Both the position numbers and the translations under genes were made by a program. This document shows, one piece after another, positions 50,546 through 59,272 of a stretch of 64,000 nucleotides of DNA. Within the stretch, counting starts at the first letter, position 1. Every line of letters starts with the position of its first letter. Where the stretch lies: NCBI RefSeq assembly GCF_002899825.2, contig NZ_PPED02000006.1, forward strand, positions 186,001 to 250,000. The letters run 5' to 3'. The notes below the pieces were generated by a model, which did no database searches, had not been told where the DNA came from, and worked only from the letters and a program-made list of their open reading frames with translations. The DNA is from Chryseobacterium phosphatilyticum. Lineage in GTDB: Bacteria > Bacteroidota > Bacteroidia > Flavobacteriales > Weeksellaceae.

Positions 50546-52432
50546 ATGGAGTCTAGCTTAGCAATGAATACATTAATTTTTCTGGGTGTAGCCATTATTA
50601 TGGTTCCACTGGCCAGAAAGTTGGGTTTGAGTTCTGTAATCGGATATATTTTAGGAGGGATTATCATTGGGCCTTATGTCTTGAAACTGACCGGACATAA
50701 TGTAAATGACATCATGCATGCCAGTGAATTTGGGGTAATTATGCTCCTGTTTCTGGTAGGTCTGGAGCTGGAACCCCGGAAATTCTGGGAAATGCGAAAA
50801 AAAATAATGGGATTAGGGCTTACACAAATGCTTCTTACTATTTCATTACTTTTCTTTATATTCATAGGGGTAGGCTGGAGAATTGACAAAGCAATTGCTG
50901 TGGCAATGTGCTTTGCATTGTCTTCTACCGCTATTGTTCTTCAAACATTACAGGAAAAAAACAACCTGAAAACCATGGCCGGAGAGGCTTCATTCTCTAC
51001 CCTGTTATTTCAGGATATTTCGGTCATTCCTATTTTAGCTATACTTCCAATCATTGCTAATTACAAAGCAAAGCACCATGATAACGAAATTCAGATCCTG
51101 ATCCAGAAACTTCCGGAATGGCTTCAGGCCGGTACCGTAATTTTTGGAGTAGTATTACTTATTTTACTAGGCAGATATGTATTCGTTCCTTTTTTACGAT
51201 ATGTTTCAAAGTCGGGAATGACAGAACTTTTGACAGCATCTTCCCTATTTCTGGTTATCGGAGTTTCTGAACTGATGATCGTGATCGGACTATCGCCTGC
51301 ACTGGGAGCTTTCCTGGCAGGAGTAATGCTTGCCAACAGTGAATTCCGTCATGAGCTTGAAGCACAAATCGACCCTTTTAAAGGATTATTATTGGCTGTT
51401 TTTTTTGTTAGTGTAGGCTCTACCATCAATTTCAATATCATTCAGCAGGATCCTTTATTTATTTTCAGTACTGTTTTTGCTGTAGTGATGGTAAAGTTTG
51501 TGGTTTTGTTTGTAATTGGGAAATTTTTCAGGATGGATAATCCACAAAGTTTATTTTATGCATTTGCTCTTTCGCAGGTGGGAGAATTTGCTTTTGTCCT
51601 GATCAACTACGCTTCAGATCTTTATTTGTTGAGCCCCGAACTGAACGCTCAATTGATGGCTGTCACGGCTATTACTATGTGCATCACTCCTATCCTTCTT
51701 ATTGTTAATGACCGATTGATTACTCCTAAATTTATTAAAGAAATCCCTGAAAAAGATCACGATTTTAATATCCTCGACAGTAATATAAGCCAAAAGAAGA
51801 TTATCATTGTTGGATTTGGACATTTTGGAAGTACTGTGGGACGTCTTTTAAAAGCCAATAAAATTTCAGCAACAGTACTGGACAGAGATTCAGACCGTGT
51901 AAAATTGTTGAGAAGTTATGGCTTTAAAGTCTATTATGGAGATGCAACAAGAATTCCTATTTTAAGAGCAGCAGGTATTGAAGATGCCGAAATTCTTGTT
52001 CTGTGTCTTGATGATCCTGATGATAATATGTTCATTGCAGAGCTTGTTCGTGAACACTATCCGAAAGTAAAGATTTTTGTAAGGGCAAAAAACAGAATTG
52101 ATGCCTATGAATATCTTAACAACGGAGTTAATCATATTTATCGTGAGACTTTAGGAACCGCCGTAGACATGGCTATTGATGTACTTCATGAAACAGGGAT
52201 GAGAAAATATGCCGCAAGGCGTCTTGGCCAAAGATTTATGGCAATTGATAAAGCCTCCGTCAGAAAGCTGGCGAAAGCAAAAGAAGATGATGATATAAAG
52301 TTATTCACTACAAAAGAAATCCTCCAACGGGAGGAGGAATTACTGGCATATGATAATCTTAATTTTGACAATAAAAATTGGGAGGGATCCTCATCAACTG
52401 AAGAGGAAGATGAGGAAGATTCCCAGAGTTAG
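50546..52432 (+). CDS. Kef-type (CPA2) potassium/proton antiporter
   Basis: The 628-residue protein has about 12 membrane helices of a CPA2 exchanger (AMNTLIFLGVAIIMVPLARKLG, SSVIGYILGGIIIGP, FLVGLELEPRKFW, ALSSTAIVLQTL, ALGAFLAGVMLANSEFRHE). From about 415 a TrkA-N/RCK domain follows (IIIVGFGHFGSTVGR, then LDRDSDRV and YYGDATR), binding NAD(H). The tail after about 600 is acidic. Members of this KefB/KefC group pump K+ out in response to electrophiles. Start at 50546 is 4 bp after the partner oxidoreductase. Confidence 0.92.
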   Translation: MESSLAMNTLIFLGVAIIMVPLARKLGLSSVIGYILGGIIIGPYVLKLTGHNVNDIMHASEFGVIMLLFLVGLELEPRKFWEMRKKIMGLGLTQMLLTISLLFFIFIGVGWRIDKAIAVAMCFALSSTAIVLQTLQEKNNLKTMAGEASFSTLLFQDISVIPILAILPIIANYKAKHHDNEIQILIQKLPEWLQAGTVIFGVVLLILLGRYVFVPFLRYVSKSGMTELLTASSLFLVIGVSELMIVIGLSPALGAFLAGVMLANSEFRHELEAQIDPFKGLLLAVFFVSVGSTINFNIIQQDPLFIFSTVFAVVMVKFVVLFVIGKFFRMDNPQSLFYAFALSQVGEFAFVLINYASDLYLLSPELNAQLMAVTAITMCITPILLIVNDRLITPKFIKEIPEKDHDFNILDSNISQKKIIIVGFGHFGSTVGRLLKANKISATVLDRDSDRVKLLRSYGFKVYYGDATRIPILRAAGIEDAEILVLCLDDPDDNMFIAELVREHYPKVKIFVRAKNRIDAYEYLNNGVNHIYRETLGTAVDMAIDVLHETGMRKYAARRLGQRFMAIDKASVRKLAKAKEDDDIKLFTTKEILQREEELLAYDNLNFDNKNWEGSSSTEEEDEEDSQS

Positions 52433-52433
52433 T

Positions 52434-53249
52434 TTATTGAATATTTACACTTCCGCCGCTGCTTTCTTCTTTGCTTACATTTTTCAGCTCGCCTTTTTTA
52501 GAAATATCTACGCTTCCACCGGATGATGCAGATGCCTTAACTGAAGTTGTAGCACCAATCTGCACACTTGCTCCACTGGACGCATCAGCTTCTACGCTTT
52601 CAGCAATAACTTGTTGTCCGGAAACACTACTGCCTGAAGATGCTGTCACATCAGCATGTTTTGCTTTTCCTGAAATATCAATACTTGATCCTGAAGAAGC
52701 CTCAACATCCAGGTTTACCGCCCAGATCTTCCCGGTGAAATTACTGCTGCTACTTGCATTAATATTGAAATCATTCGCTTCAAGATCTCCCGAAATACTT
52801 CCCGCACTTGAAATATCAAGATCTGTTTTTTCCTGAGTAAATTTATCTTTTACAGTAATTTTTGCTGCTGAATCTACACCAAGTTTTGAGAAATCTTTAG
52901 TATAAATTTTCGCGGTTACATTATTGATATTCATTACTCTGATTCCTCGCTTGTAATGAATATGAAGTTTTCCGCCTTCGTTATCTACAAGAACCTCATT
53001 GATGATACTTTGAGGAGCAGAAATAACAACCTTTTCAACTTCGGATTTTATCACCTCTGCATCAATAGCCTGCGAAACCTGAATCTCATCAAAATCTCCT
53101 GTAAATTCCTTTTGTTGTATCGGGCCACTTTCTTTATTGATCACTTTCTCTACCCAACCACTGTTTTCTCTGTTTTTCTTCTCATGTCTTTCATTGCATG
53201 AGGCCAATACCACTAAGGCTGAAAAAATAAAAAGAGTCCTTGTTTTCAT
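52434..53249 (-). CDS. GIN-domain (DUF2807) lipoprotein
   Basis: The 271-residue protein has a lipoprotein signal (KTRTLFIFSALVVLASC, Cys18). The GIN/DUF2807 repeat region runs from about 50: FTGDFDEIQVSQAIDAEVIK, then many short Ser/Gly-rich beta repeats such as ASSGSSIDISGKAKHADV and ASSGASVQIG, forming a right-handed beta helix. The family is common in Bacteroidota, membrane-anchored and of unknown role. Its stop is one base from the convergent antiporter stop, with no hairpin visible between them. Confidence 0.88.
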   Translation of the reverse strand: MKTRTLFIFSALVVLASCNERHEKKNRENSGWVEKVINKESGPIQQKEFTGDFDEIQVSQAIDAEVIKSEVEKVVISAPQSIINEVLVDNEGGKLHIHYKRGIRVMNINNVTAKIYTKDFSKLGVDSAAKITVKDKFTQEKTDLDISSAGSISGDLEANDFNINASSSSNFTGKIWAVNLDVEASSGSSIDISGKAKHADVTASSGSSVSGQQVIAESVEADASSGASVQIGATTSVKASASSGGSVDISKKGELKNVSKEESSGGSVNIQ

Positions 53250-53676
53250 GTTTATTTCTTTTATAGATTATTTTTTTGCTATTTTAATATTATAACAACG
53301 AATGTATGAAAAATATTACATCGTATTCTAAAATACTATGATTGTTCATTATCATTATTTAACCTGAGCTCGAGTTAAGGTAATTTTTTATTTTTTCGCC
53401 AGGAATACACAAAGGAGCTATACAATGAATGGATATTTTTCGTTCTCAAAAACATTTCATTCAGAATGGATGCTATGAAAGATCTCTGTTAAGTATCTAC
53501 GCCTTTGTCAACATTGTTTTTCATTTTTTCAATCGAATTCTTGGTGAACTCTGCATTTAAATAATATAGTTATTAACAAACAATCTTATCCCCATTTCAG
53601 ATTATTTAAAATATTCCGAAAATACATATGGTAAAGTAAGTTTTTAATATCTTTATGCTTTAATAACAACTATTTT
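53250..53676. other. Intergenic region, no gene found
   Basis: This stretch of 427 bp holds no supported gene. A 20-bp imperfect palindrome with two mismatches lies at 53359-53378 (arms TTAAC / GTTAA around GAGCTC). AT-rich DNA with short frames makes up the rest. It separates divergent genes, so it should hold both promoters. Confidence 0.5.
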
Positions 53677-55818
53677 ATGAAGAATATTTCATCGGTATTA
53701 TTAATTTCTGCTTTGGCGTTCAATCAATCTTGTACTACAATGAAACCAACCGATACTCAACAGGAACTTCCTGCACCTGACCCATCTTTATCTTCTAATC
53801 CTTTTATGAAGAAAAGCAAGCTTCAATATGAAGCTCCGGAATTTGACAAAATTAAAAACGAACATTTCAAACCGGCTTTTGATTTTGGTTTAAAACAGCA
53901 TGCTGCTGAAATTGAAAAAATTGCCAATAATCCTGCAAGCCCTACTTTCGAAAATACAATTGTAGCATTGGAAAAAAGTGGTGAAGTACTAAGGAGAACA
54001 CAAATTGTTTTTTCAAACCTTACAAGTGCAAATACCAATCCTACATTACAGGCATTAGATGAAGAATATGCACCTATTTTTGCAGCTCATTCTGATAAGA
54101 TGTACCTGAATGAAAATCTTTATAAAAGAATAAAGTCAATCAAAGAGGACGGACTGGATCCGGAGAGCAAAAGACTTGTACAGTTTTACAAACAAAATTT
54201 TGAGATCGCAGGAGCGAGTCTTTCTGCGGCTGACAAGGAAAAATTGAAGCAATACAATCAGGAATTAGCCTCCCTTTCTACTCAATATGCTAATAAATTG
54301 CTGGAAGCAAGAAAACAAGGGGGTGTATTCTTTTCTGATGCGAAAGAGCTTGACGGGCTTTCAGCTGATGAAATTGCAGCAGCAGCAGCTGATGCTAAAA
54401 CAGCAGGGCAACCTGGAAAATATCTTCTGGCTTTACAGAATACTACACAACAACCTCTTTTACAAAATTTAAAAAACAGGGCAACAAGAGAAAAACTTTT
54501 CAAAGCTTCATGGACGCGTGCTGAAAAAGGGGATGCAAATGATACCAGAGAAACCATCGAAAAACTGGCAAAGCTTAGATTGAAAAAAGCACAGATTTTA
54601 GGCAAAAAGAATTTCGCAGAATGGAAATTACAGGACCAGATGGCAAAAACGCCTGAAGCGGCGACTAAATTAATGAATCAGGTTGCTACTCCTGCAGTGG
54701 AGACGGCAAGACGGGAGGCAAAAGATATTCAGGATCTGATTGATCAGCAAAAAGGAGGTTTCAAAGTAGAACCATGGGACTGGAATTTCTATGCCGAGCA
54801 GGTAAGAAAAGCTAAATTTGATCTTGATGAAAGTGAAATAAAACCTTATTTTGAAATCACAACCGTGTTAGAAAAAGGAGTGTTCTTTGCAGCAGAAAAA
54901 TTCTATGGGCTGACTTTCAAAAAAAGAACTGATCTTCCGGTTTATCATCCTGATGTAGTAACATACGAAGTTTTTGATCATGATGGTAAGTCGATCGCCA
55001 TTTACTATCTGGATTTCTATACAAGAGATTCCAAAAATGGAGGTGCATGGATGAGTAATTTTGTTGAACAATCCTATTTAATGGGAACAAAACCTGTTAT
55101 TGTTAATTGCTACAATTATCAGAAGCCAGCTCCCGGAAAGTCTTCATTAATTAGTTTTGATGATGTTTCTACAATTTTCCATGAGTTTGGACATTCTATC
55201 CACGGAATGTTTGCGAGTCAGAAATACCCATCACTTTCTGGAACTAATGTACCGAGAGATTTTGTGGAATTTCCTTCACAAATTAATGAGCACTGGGCGT
55301 TGGATCCTGCTGTACTGAAAAACTACGCAGTTCATTACGAAACAAAACAACCCATTCCACAGGCTTTGGTAGAAAAAATCAAAAAGGCTGCAACATTCAA
55401 TCAAGGTTATATGACTACAGAATTGATTTCTGCCGCTGAACTGGATATGGATTGGCATACGGTAAGTGATGACAAACAATTTATTCCTGTTTTAGATTTT
55501 GAAAAGCAATCTTTAGCCAACCACGGATTCAACTTGGCAACTGTTCCTCCAAGATACCATACTCCTTATTTCGCCCATATCTGGGGCGGAGGATATTCAG
55601 CAGGATATTATGCTTATTTGTGGTCTGAAACATTGGATAATGATGCATGGGAATGGATCAAAAACAATGGTGGATTAACCCGAGAAAATGGAGACCGTTT
55701 CAGAAAACATATCCTTTCTGTAGGAAATTCTGTAGATCTTAATCAGGCATTCAGAGACTTTACAGGTCATGATCCGGACATTAAACCTCTATTAAGAAGC
55801 AGAGGATTTATCAAATAA
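53677..55818 (+). CDS. M3-family peptidyl-dipeptidase, lipoprotein
   Basis: The 713-residue protein has a lipobox-like N-terminus (SSVLLISALAFNQSC, Cys19). The M3 zinc peptidase domain shows HEFGHSIHGMF at 502-512, the HExxH motif with the third ligand Glu in the region that follows, and PRYHTPYFAHIWGGGYSAGYYAYLWSE near 628-654, a hallmark of the Dcp/OpdA group. Such enzymes remove dipeptides from the C-terminus of peptides or degrade oligopeptides. The lipoprotein signal places it in the periplasm or at the outer membrane. A strong terminator follows. Confidence 0.92.
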   Translation: MKNISSVLLISALAFNQSCTTMKPTDTQQELPAPDPSLSSNPFMKKSKLQYEAPEFDKIKNEHFKPAFDFGLKQHAAEIEKIANNPASPTFENTIVALEKSGEVLRRTQIVFSNLTSANTNPTLQALDEEYAPIFAAHSDKMYLNENLYKRIKSIKEDGLDPESKRLVQFYKQNFEIAGASLSAADKEKLKQYNQELASLSTQYANKLLEARKQGGVFFSDAKELDGLSADEIAAAAADAKTAGQPGKYLLALQNTTQQPLLQNLKNRATREKLFKASWTRAEKGDANDTRETIEKLAKLRLKKAQILGKKNFAEWKLQDQMAKTPEAATKLMNQVATPAVETARREAKDIQDLIDQQKGGFKVEPWDWNFYAEQVRKAKFDLDESEIKPYFEITTVLEKGVFFAAEKFYGLTFKKRTDLPVYHPDVVTYEVFDHDGKSIAIYYLDFYTRDSKNGGAWMSNFVEQSYLMGTKPVIVNCYNYQKPAPGKSSLISFDDVSTIFHEFGHSIHGMFASQKYPSLSGTNVPRDFVEFPSQINEHWALDPAVLKNYAVHYETKQPIPQALVEKIKKAATFNQGYMTTELISAAELDMDWHTVSDDKQFIPVLDFEKQSLANHGFNLATVPPRYHTPYFAHIWGGGYSAGYYAYLWSETLDNDAWEWIKNNGGLTRENGDRFRKHILSVGNSVDLNQAFRDFTGHDPDIKPLLRSRGFIK

Positions 55819-55825
55819 TACAATG

Positions 55826-55856
55826 AGAAGCATTCTTTTTAGAATGCTTCTTTTTT
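55826..55856 (+). terminator. Terminator of the M3 peptidase gene
   Basis: An 11-bp perfect stem (AGAAGCATTCT / AGAATGCTTCT) with a 4-nt loop and six T lies 7 bp past the stop codon. Confidence 0.85.
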
Positions 55857-55941
55857 GTTAAAATATTAAATTCACAGGAAACACGTACATCACGCAGAGC
55901 TTTATACAAACTTCTCAATTGTTGAGAGAATATCATAAGTT

Positions 55942-55993
55942 TCGGCTAAAGCCGATGGATTTTGATCTATTATTCTAAATGGGCTAAAGCCCA
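55942..55993. repeat. REP-like pair of GGCT-AA-AGCC hairpins
   Basis: Two short hairpins with the same core lie in tandem: TCGGCTAAAGCCGA at 55942-55955 and TGGGCTAAAGCCCA at 55980-55993. A related GGGCT-GA-AGCCC hairpin is at 11053-11064. Such elements are typical dispersed repeats in Chryseobacterium-like genomes (recalled, not searched). Confidence 0.55.
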
Positions 55994-56010
55994 ATTCTAT
56001 TGATATTTAT

Positions 56011-56018
56011 TATTTTTG
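56011..56018 (+). promoter_or_regulatory. TANNTTTG -7 element of the YchJ-like gene
   Basis: TATTTTTG lies 9 bp before the ATG at 56028 and 24 bp before the ATG at 56043. It overlaps the in-frame GTG at 56016, which is therefore unlikely as a start. The REP-like pair is directly upstream. Confidence 0.4.
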
Positions 56019-56027
56019 TGGTTCAAA

Positions 56028-56423
56028 ATGAAAATACAACATATGAATTGTCCCTGCTGTTCAGGAAAAAGCTACGAAGAATGCTGCAAACCCTACCATA
56101 CCGGAGAAAAGAATGCCCCCACGGCTGAAGCTTTAATGCGCTCCCGATTTTCTGCCTTTGCTATTCCGAATGGAGAATATTTAATGGAAACAACCCTTCC
56201 AGGCAAAAGAAAATACCACAACAAAAAGGATCTTCAGGAATGGGGAGAAATCAATGAGTGGACAAAATTGGAAATCATTCAAACTCCGGCATTAAATCAG
56301 GTAGAGTTTAAGGCTTACTACACAGATCAGGACGGTCATCCTCAGGTTCATCATGAATTTTCTATTTTTCAAAAAATGCATGAACGCTGGTATTATGTTT
56401 CAGGTGAATTTTTAGATGAGTAA
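56028..56423 (+). CDS. YchJ-like SEC-C motif protein
   Basis: The 131-residue protein has an N-terminal SEC-C zinc motif CPCCSGKSYEECCKPYH (about 8-24) and the YchJ NTF2-like domain: TAEALMRSRFSAFAIPNGEYLMETT, then EWTKLEII and HHEFSIFQKMHERWYYVSG. It is of normal YchJ length. The function is unknown; the zinc motif is like the one that binds SecB in SecA. Start at 56028 is chosen because the -7 element excludes 56016; a start at 56043 (MNCPCCSG) is also possible. Confidence 0.88.
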   Translation: MKIQHMNCPCCSGKSYEECCKPYHTGEKNAPTAEALMRSRFSAFAIPNGEYLMETTLPGKRKYHNKKDLQEWGEINEWTKLEIIQTPALNQVEFKAYYTDQDGHPQVHHEFSIFQKMHERWYYVSGEFLDE

Positions 56424-56514
56424 TAAAAAAGAATAATTTTAGTTGACTATTGTTTCTGGTACTTTTCGGCTTTGACCTTTTCAGTATTCAAACGGCTAAT
56501 GATAAGGTGTTCTG

Positions 56515-56566
56515 CAAACCACCCTGTCAAATCTTTGATTTGACACCTCTCCACTGGAGGGGAATA
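56515..56566. repeat. Dispersed-repeat-like element with two hairpins
   Basis: It contains TGTCAAATC-ttt-GATTTGACA (56525-56545) directly followed by CCTCTCCA-c-TGGAGGGG (56546-56562, one mismatch). The combination resembles an intergenic repeat I recall as frequent in Chryseobacterium-type genomes (CACC-CGTCAAA...CCCTCC). No gene is seen in this 242-bp spacer. Confidence 0.5.
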
Positions 56567-56594
56567 CCAAGCACTCTATGACATGATCATCATA

Positions 56595-56630
56595 AAAAAT
56601 ACGCCACAGCTTGAGCTGTGGCGTATTTTT
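56595..56630 (-). terminator. Terminator of the FKBP gene
   Basis: A perfect 17-bp stem (AAAAATACGCCACAGCT and complement) with a 2-nt loop lies 35 bp past the FKBP stop, with a T-rich flank on the minus strand. Confidence 0.88.
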
Positions 56631-56665
56631 ATAAAATATCCGAAAAATCCGGACATTTTTATTTT

Positions 56666-57166
56666 TTAGTGACCTTCAGTTCCGTCAATTCCGTGAGCAT
56701 GACCGTGAGCCAACTCTTCTTCTGTTGCCGGACGAGTACTTAACACTTCTACCTGGAAATCTAATACTTTACCTGCCATTGGGTGGTTAAGATCTGCTAC
56801 TACAACTTCCGGAGTTACTTCTACTACAAATGCCTGAAAGTTATTTCCCTGATTATCAGATAAAGGTAAAATAGCTCCGATTGGAGGAGTTCCTGATTCT
56901 TTAAACATCTCGATTGGCAATTGAGCGATAGCATCAGGTTGTTTTTCACCATAAGCTTCTTCCGGTTGAATTACAAAAGCAGCTTTATCACCAGCTTTCA
57001 ATCCTAAAATATTTTGCTCAAATTTTGGAATCATCATTCCTACACCATACAAAAATGTAAGTGGATTTTCTGTTGTTGTTTCTTCTACAAGAACTTTACT
57101 TCCATCCTCTTCGATGGTGTGAAGGATGTATTTTACAGCTACAACGTGATTGTTTTCAATTGTCAT
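56666..57166 (-). CDS. SlyD-type FKBP peptidyl-prolyl isomerase
   Basis: The 166-residue protein has the SlyD arrangement: an FKBP part split by an insert-in-flap domain (ENPLTFLYGVGMMIPKFEQNILGLKAGDKAAFVI at about 33-66 and ADLNHPMAGKVLDFQVEV near 128). It ends in a His-containing tail (AHGHAHGIDGTEGH) like the metal-binding tail of SlyD. It folds proteins by isomerising prolyl bonds and may bind nickel, cytoplasmic. The start at 57166 (TIENNHVV) fits the family; an ATG at 57196 adds ten residues. Divergent or upstream neighbours are unrelated. Confidence 0.92.
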   Translation of the reverse strand: MTIENNHVVAVKYILHTIEEDGSKVLVEETTTENPLTFLYGVGMMIPKFEQNILGLKAGDKAAFVIQPEEAYGEKQPDAIAQLPIEMFKESGTPPIGAILPLSDNQGNNFQAFVVEVTPEVVVADLNHPMAGKVLDFQVEVLSTRPATEEELAHGHAHGIDGTEGH

Positions 57167-57345
57167 ATTTTTCTTTTTTGTCGTGAGTTCTTTCACGATT
57201 AATGGTACAAATATACTGTTTTTGAAATGATTCAGGGAGTCTCGAAGATGGGAGATCGAAGCTGGAAGTTATGAGTGGCATAAAGAATACCACATTTCTT
57301 CTTTTATTAAAGAACTGTCAGAAGTTACAAACCCGGCAATATCTT

Positions 57346-57606
57346 CTAACCTTTCTGTTTCTTATTTCTCGCTTCGTCTCTTTTTTGCTGTCTAAGTACA
57401 AACAGATATAAACTTTCCACCTTTGTTCTTGCCCACGGTGTTTTTCGTAAAAACTTCAGAGAAGAGTTGATGCTCGGATTATCTGTAAAACATTTGATGT
57501 TGATCTGCTCCCCCAATTTCTCAAAACCTTCGTAGTACTCTACCAATTCATCAAGAATAGCATCGAGTCTTTTTCCATGTAAAGGATCCTTTGATTTTTC
57601 TTCCAT
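57346..57606 (-). CDS. VF530 family DNA-binding-like protein (DUF2132)
   Basis: The 86-residue protein matches VF530/DUF2132: KDPLHGKRLDAILDELVEYY near 5-24, IKCFTDNPSINSSLKFLRKTPWARTKVESLYLF near 37-69, and a basic C-terminus. The family is a small helical fold suggested to bind DNA, of unknown role. Its start is about 120 bp from the small basic-protein gene transcribed in the other direction. Confidence 0.9.
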   Translation of the reverse strand: MEEKSKDPLHGKRLDAILDELVEYYEGFEKLGEQINIKCFTDNPSINSSLKFLRKTPWARTKVESLYLFVLRQQKRDEARNKKQKG

Positions 57607-57650
57607 AACGCGGTAAAATTAAAACATTTTATCAGACTTACCGACTAAAA

Positions 57651-57681
57651 TTGTTTCGACTCTTAATCTTTAGTATTTTTG
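57651..57681 (+). promoter_or_regulatory. Promoter of the small basic-protein gene
   Basis: TTG (57651-57653), a 20-nt spacer and TATTTTTG (57674-57681) match the Bacteroidota consensus. The leader to the ATG at 57725 is about 37 nt. Confidence 0.5.
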
Positions 57682-57684
57682 ATG

Positions 57685-57696
57685 AAGCGATCGCTT
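57685..57696. promoter_or_regulatory. 12-bp palindrome at the predicted transcription start
   Basis: AAGCGATCGCTT is a perfect palindrome beginning 4 bp after the -7 element, so it covers the predicted start point. It is a candidate operator; no regulator is assigned. Confidence 0.35.
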
Positions 57697-57724
57697 AGCC
57701 ATAGAGTTATTCGTTACCAAAAAT

Positions 57725-57877
57725 ATGAGCAAAAACAACGAAGCAAACAGGAAAAAAAATAAAAAGATGATTGACCAGAAAAAACGGAAAACACAAAATG
57801 CAGAAGCAGAAAGGAAAGCCCGTTTAAAACAAATTCTGGAAGATTTTAAAGCAAAAGATGGTGATCAAAAACAATAA
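57725..57877 (+). CDS. Small, very basic hypothetical protein
   Basis: This 50-residue reading frame encodes mostly Lys, Arg, Gln, Asn and Glu: it starts SKNNEANRKKNKKMIDQ and ends EDFKAKDGDQKQ. It has no hydrophobic core and is predicted to be helical. A consensus promoter lies 44 bp upstream of the start, which supports it as a real gene despite its size. Composition suggests nucleic-acid or ribosome binding, which is inference. It is followed by 186 bp without a gene before sbcD. Confidence 0.6.
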   Translation: MSKNNEANRKKNKKMIDQKKRKTQNAEAERKARLKQILEDFKAKDGDQKQ

Positions 57878-58024
57878 AATAGTTCATAACTTTACATCTT
57901 AGCTTTGCAAACTATTCGTTTTGAAACTATAAAATTGTCTAAGGGTTTCAAACAGATTCTTATGATATAGATCCAGATACCGATGAAGTAAGGCAAACCG
58001 TAATAAAAAAAATACTGCTTCATT

Positions 58025-58032
58025 TATCTTTG
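58025..58032 (+). promoter_or_regulatory. TANNTTTG -7 element of sbcD
   Basis: TATCTTTG lies 31 bp before the sbcD ATG. No TTG is visible at the usual -33 position. Confidence 0.3.
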
Positions 58033-58063
58033 GGTATTTACTTTTAACAATGATAATCTTTTT

Positions 58064-59269
58064 ATGAAAATTCTGCATACTGCCGACTGGCATTTAGGAA
58101 AACGACTGGACCGCTTTTCCAGACTGGAAGAGCAAATATTGGTGATGGAAGAAATCATCGGAATTGCTGATGAAGAAAATGTGGATCTTATTCTGGTTGC
58201 CGGGGATCTTTTTGATGCCTTCAATCCTGGTGTGGAAGCGGTGGAACTTTTCTACAAAACCCTGAAACGTTTATCCAAAAACGGGCAGCGCCCTGTCATT
58301 GCAATTTCAGGAAATCATGATTCTCCGAACCTCATCAATGCACCGGATCCATTGGCCAGAGAATGTGGAATTATTTTAATTGGTCACCCTAAAGCCCTGA
58401 TTCAACCTTTCGGAACAGAGCATTTTAAAATCCTGAATTCCAAAGAGGGTTTCATAGAAATAAAAATTAATACTGTTGATTTTCCGGTGAGAATCCTTCA
58501 CACGCCTTATGCTAATGAAATCCGCTTAAAGGAATATTTTGGTGAAAATAAGGAAGAAGAAATCAATAAAGTACTTGCTCACACCTGGAGTGAGCTGGCC
58601 GATCAGTTTTGCGATGACGAAGGAGTCAATCTGCTGACTGCTCATTTATACATGAATAAAAAAGGAAATGAGATTCTGGTGGAACCTGAAGGAGAAAAAC
58701 CTATTAAAATCGGAAATGCTGATCTTATTTTCTCGGACAGTATTCCTGAACAGATTCAATATACAGCATTAGGGCACCTTCATGGGTTCCAGAATATAGG
58801 AACGGTAGAAAAACCGGTGATTTATTCGTCTTCTCCATTATGTTATAGTTTTAGTGAAGCAGGACAGATAAAATACGTATCAATCATTAATGCAGAACCG
58901 CTAAAATCTGTTACCTATGAAAAGAAAGCCTTGAAAAGCGGAAGAATTTTGGTGCGAAAAACATTCACCTCCGTAGAAGACACCATTCAGTGGCTTAAAG
59001 AAAATCCTAATACATTCATTGAGCTTACCCTGGAAAGTGAGACTTTCCTGACAGCCAATGAAAGAAGACTCATCTATCAATCCCACAATGGAATTGTGTA
59101 TTTGATTCCAAAAATAAAAAGCAGAGAACTCATAGAACAGGAGAGTCACGAAATTAATCTCAATCAAAATATAGAAGCATTATTTAAAGATTATTTTAAA
59201 TCTAAAAACGGAGGCCAGGAGGCTAATGATGAGTTGATGAATTTGTTTAATGAAATTTTAAATTCCTGA
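58064..59269 (+). CDS. sbcD: Exonuclease subunit SbcD
   Basis: The 401-residue protein has the Mre11-type phosphoesterase motifs: LHTADWHLGKRLDRFSR (D8, H10), LVAGDLFDAFNPG near 45, AISGNHDSPNLI near 84, and TAHLY and GHLHGFQNIG near 189 and 241. The C-terminal capping region follows. With SbcC it forms an ATP-dependent nuclease that opens hairpins and double-strand ends in DNA. It ends 3 bp before the sbcC start, in one operon. Confidence 0.95.
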   Translation: MKILHTADWHLGKRLDRFSRLEEQILVMEEIIGIADEENVDLILVAGDLFDAFNPGVEAVELFYKTLKRLSKNGQRPVIAISGNHDSPNLINAPDPLARECGIILIGHPKALIQPFGTEHFKILNSKEGFIEIKINTVDFPVRILHTPYANEIRLKEYFGENKEEEINKVLAHTWSELADQFCDDEGVNLLTAHLYMNKKGNEILVEPEGEKPIKIGNADLIFSDSIPEQIQYTALGHLHGFQNIGTVEKPVIYSSSPLCYSFSEAGQIKYVSIINAEPLKSVTYEKKALKSGRILVRKTFTSVEDTIQWLKENPNTFIELTLESETFLTANERRLIYQSHNGIVYLIPKIKSRELIEQESHEINLNQNIEALFKDYFKSKNGGQEANDELMNLFNEILNS

Positions 59270-59272
59270 TCT

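Noticed and set aside
54282..54605. 107-codon minus-strand frame
   Set aside because: It lies inside the M3 peptidase gene and mirrors its Ala/Lys-rich helices.
57899..58093. 64-codon minus-strand frame before sbcD
   Set aside because: It overlaps the sbcD start and its promoter motif, and shows no family pattern.
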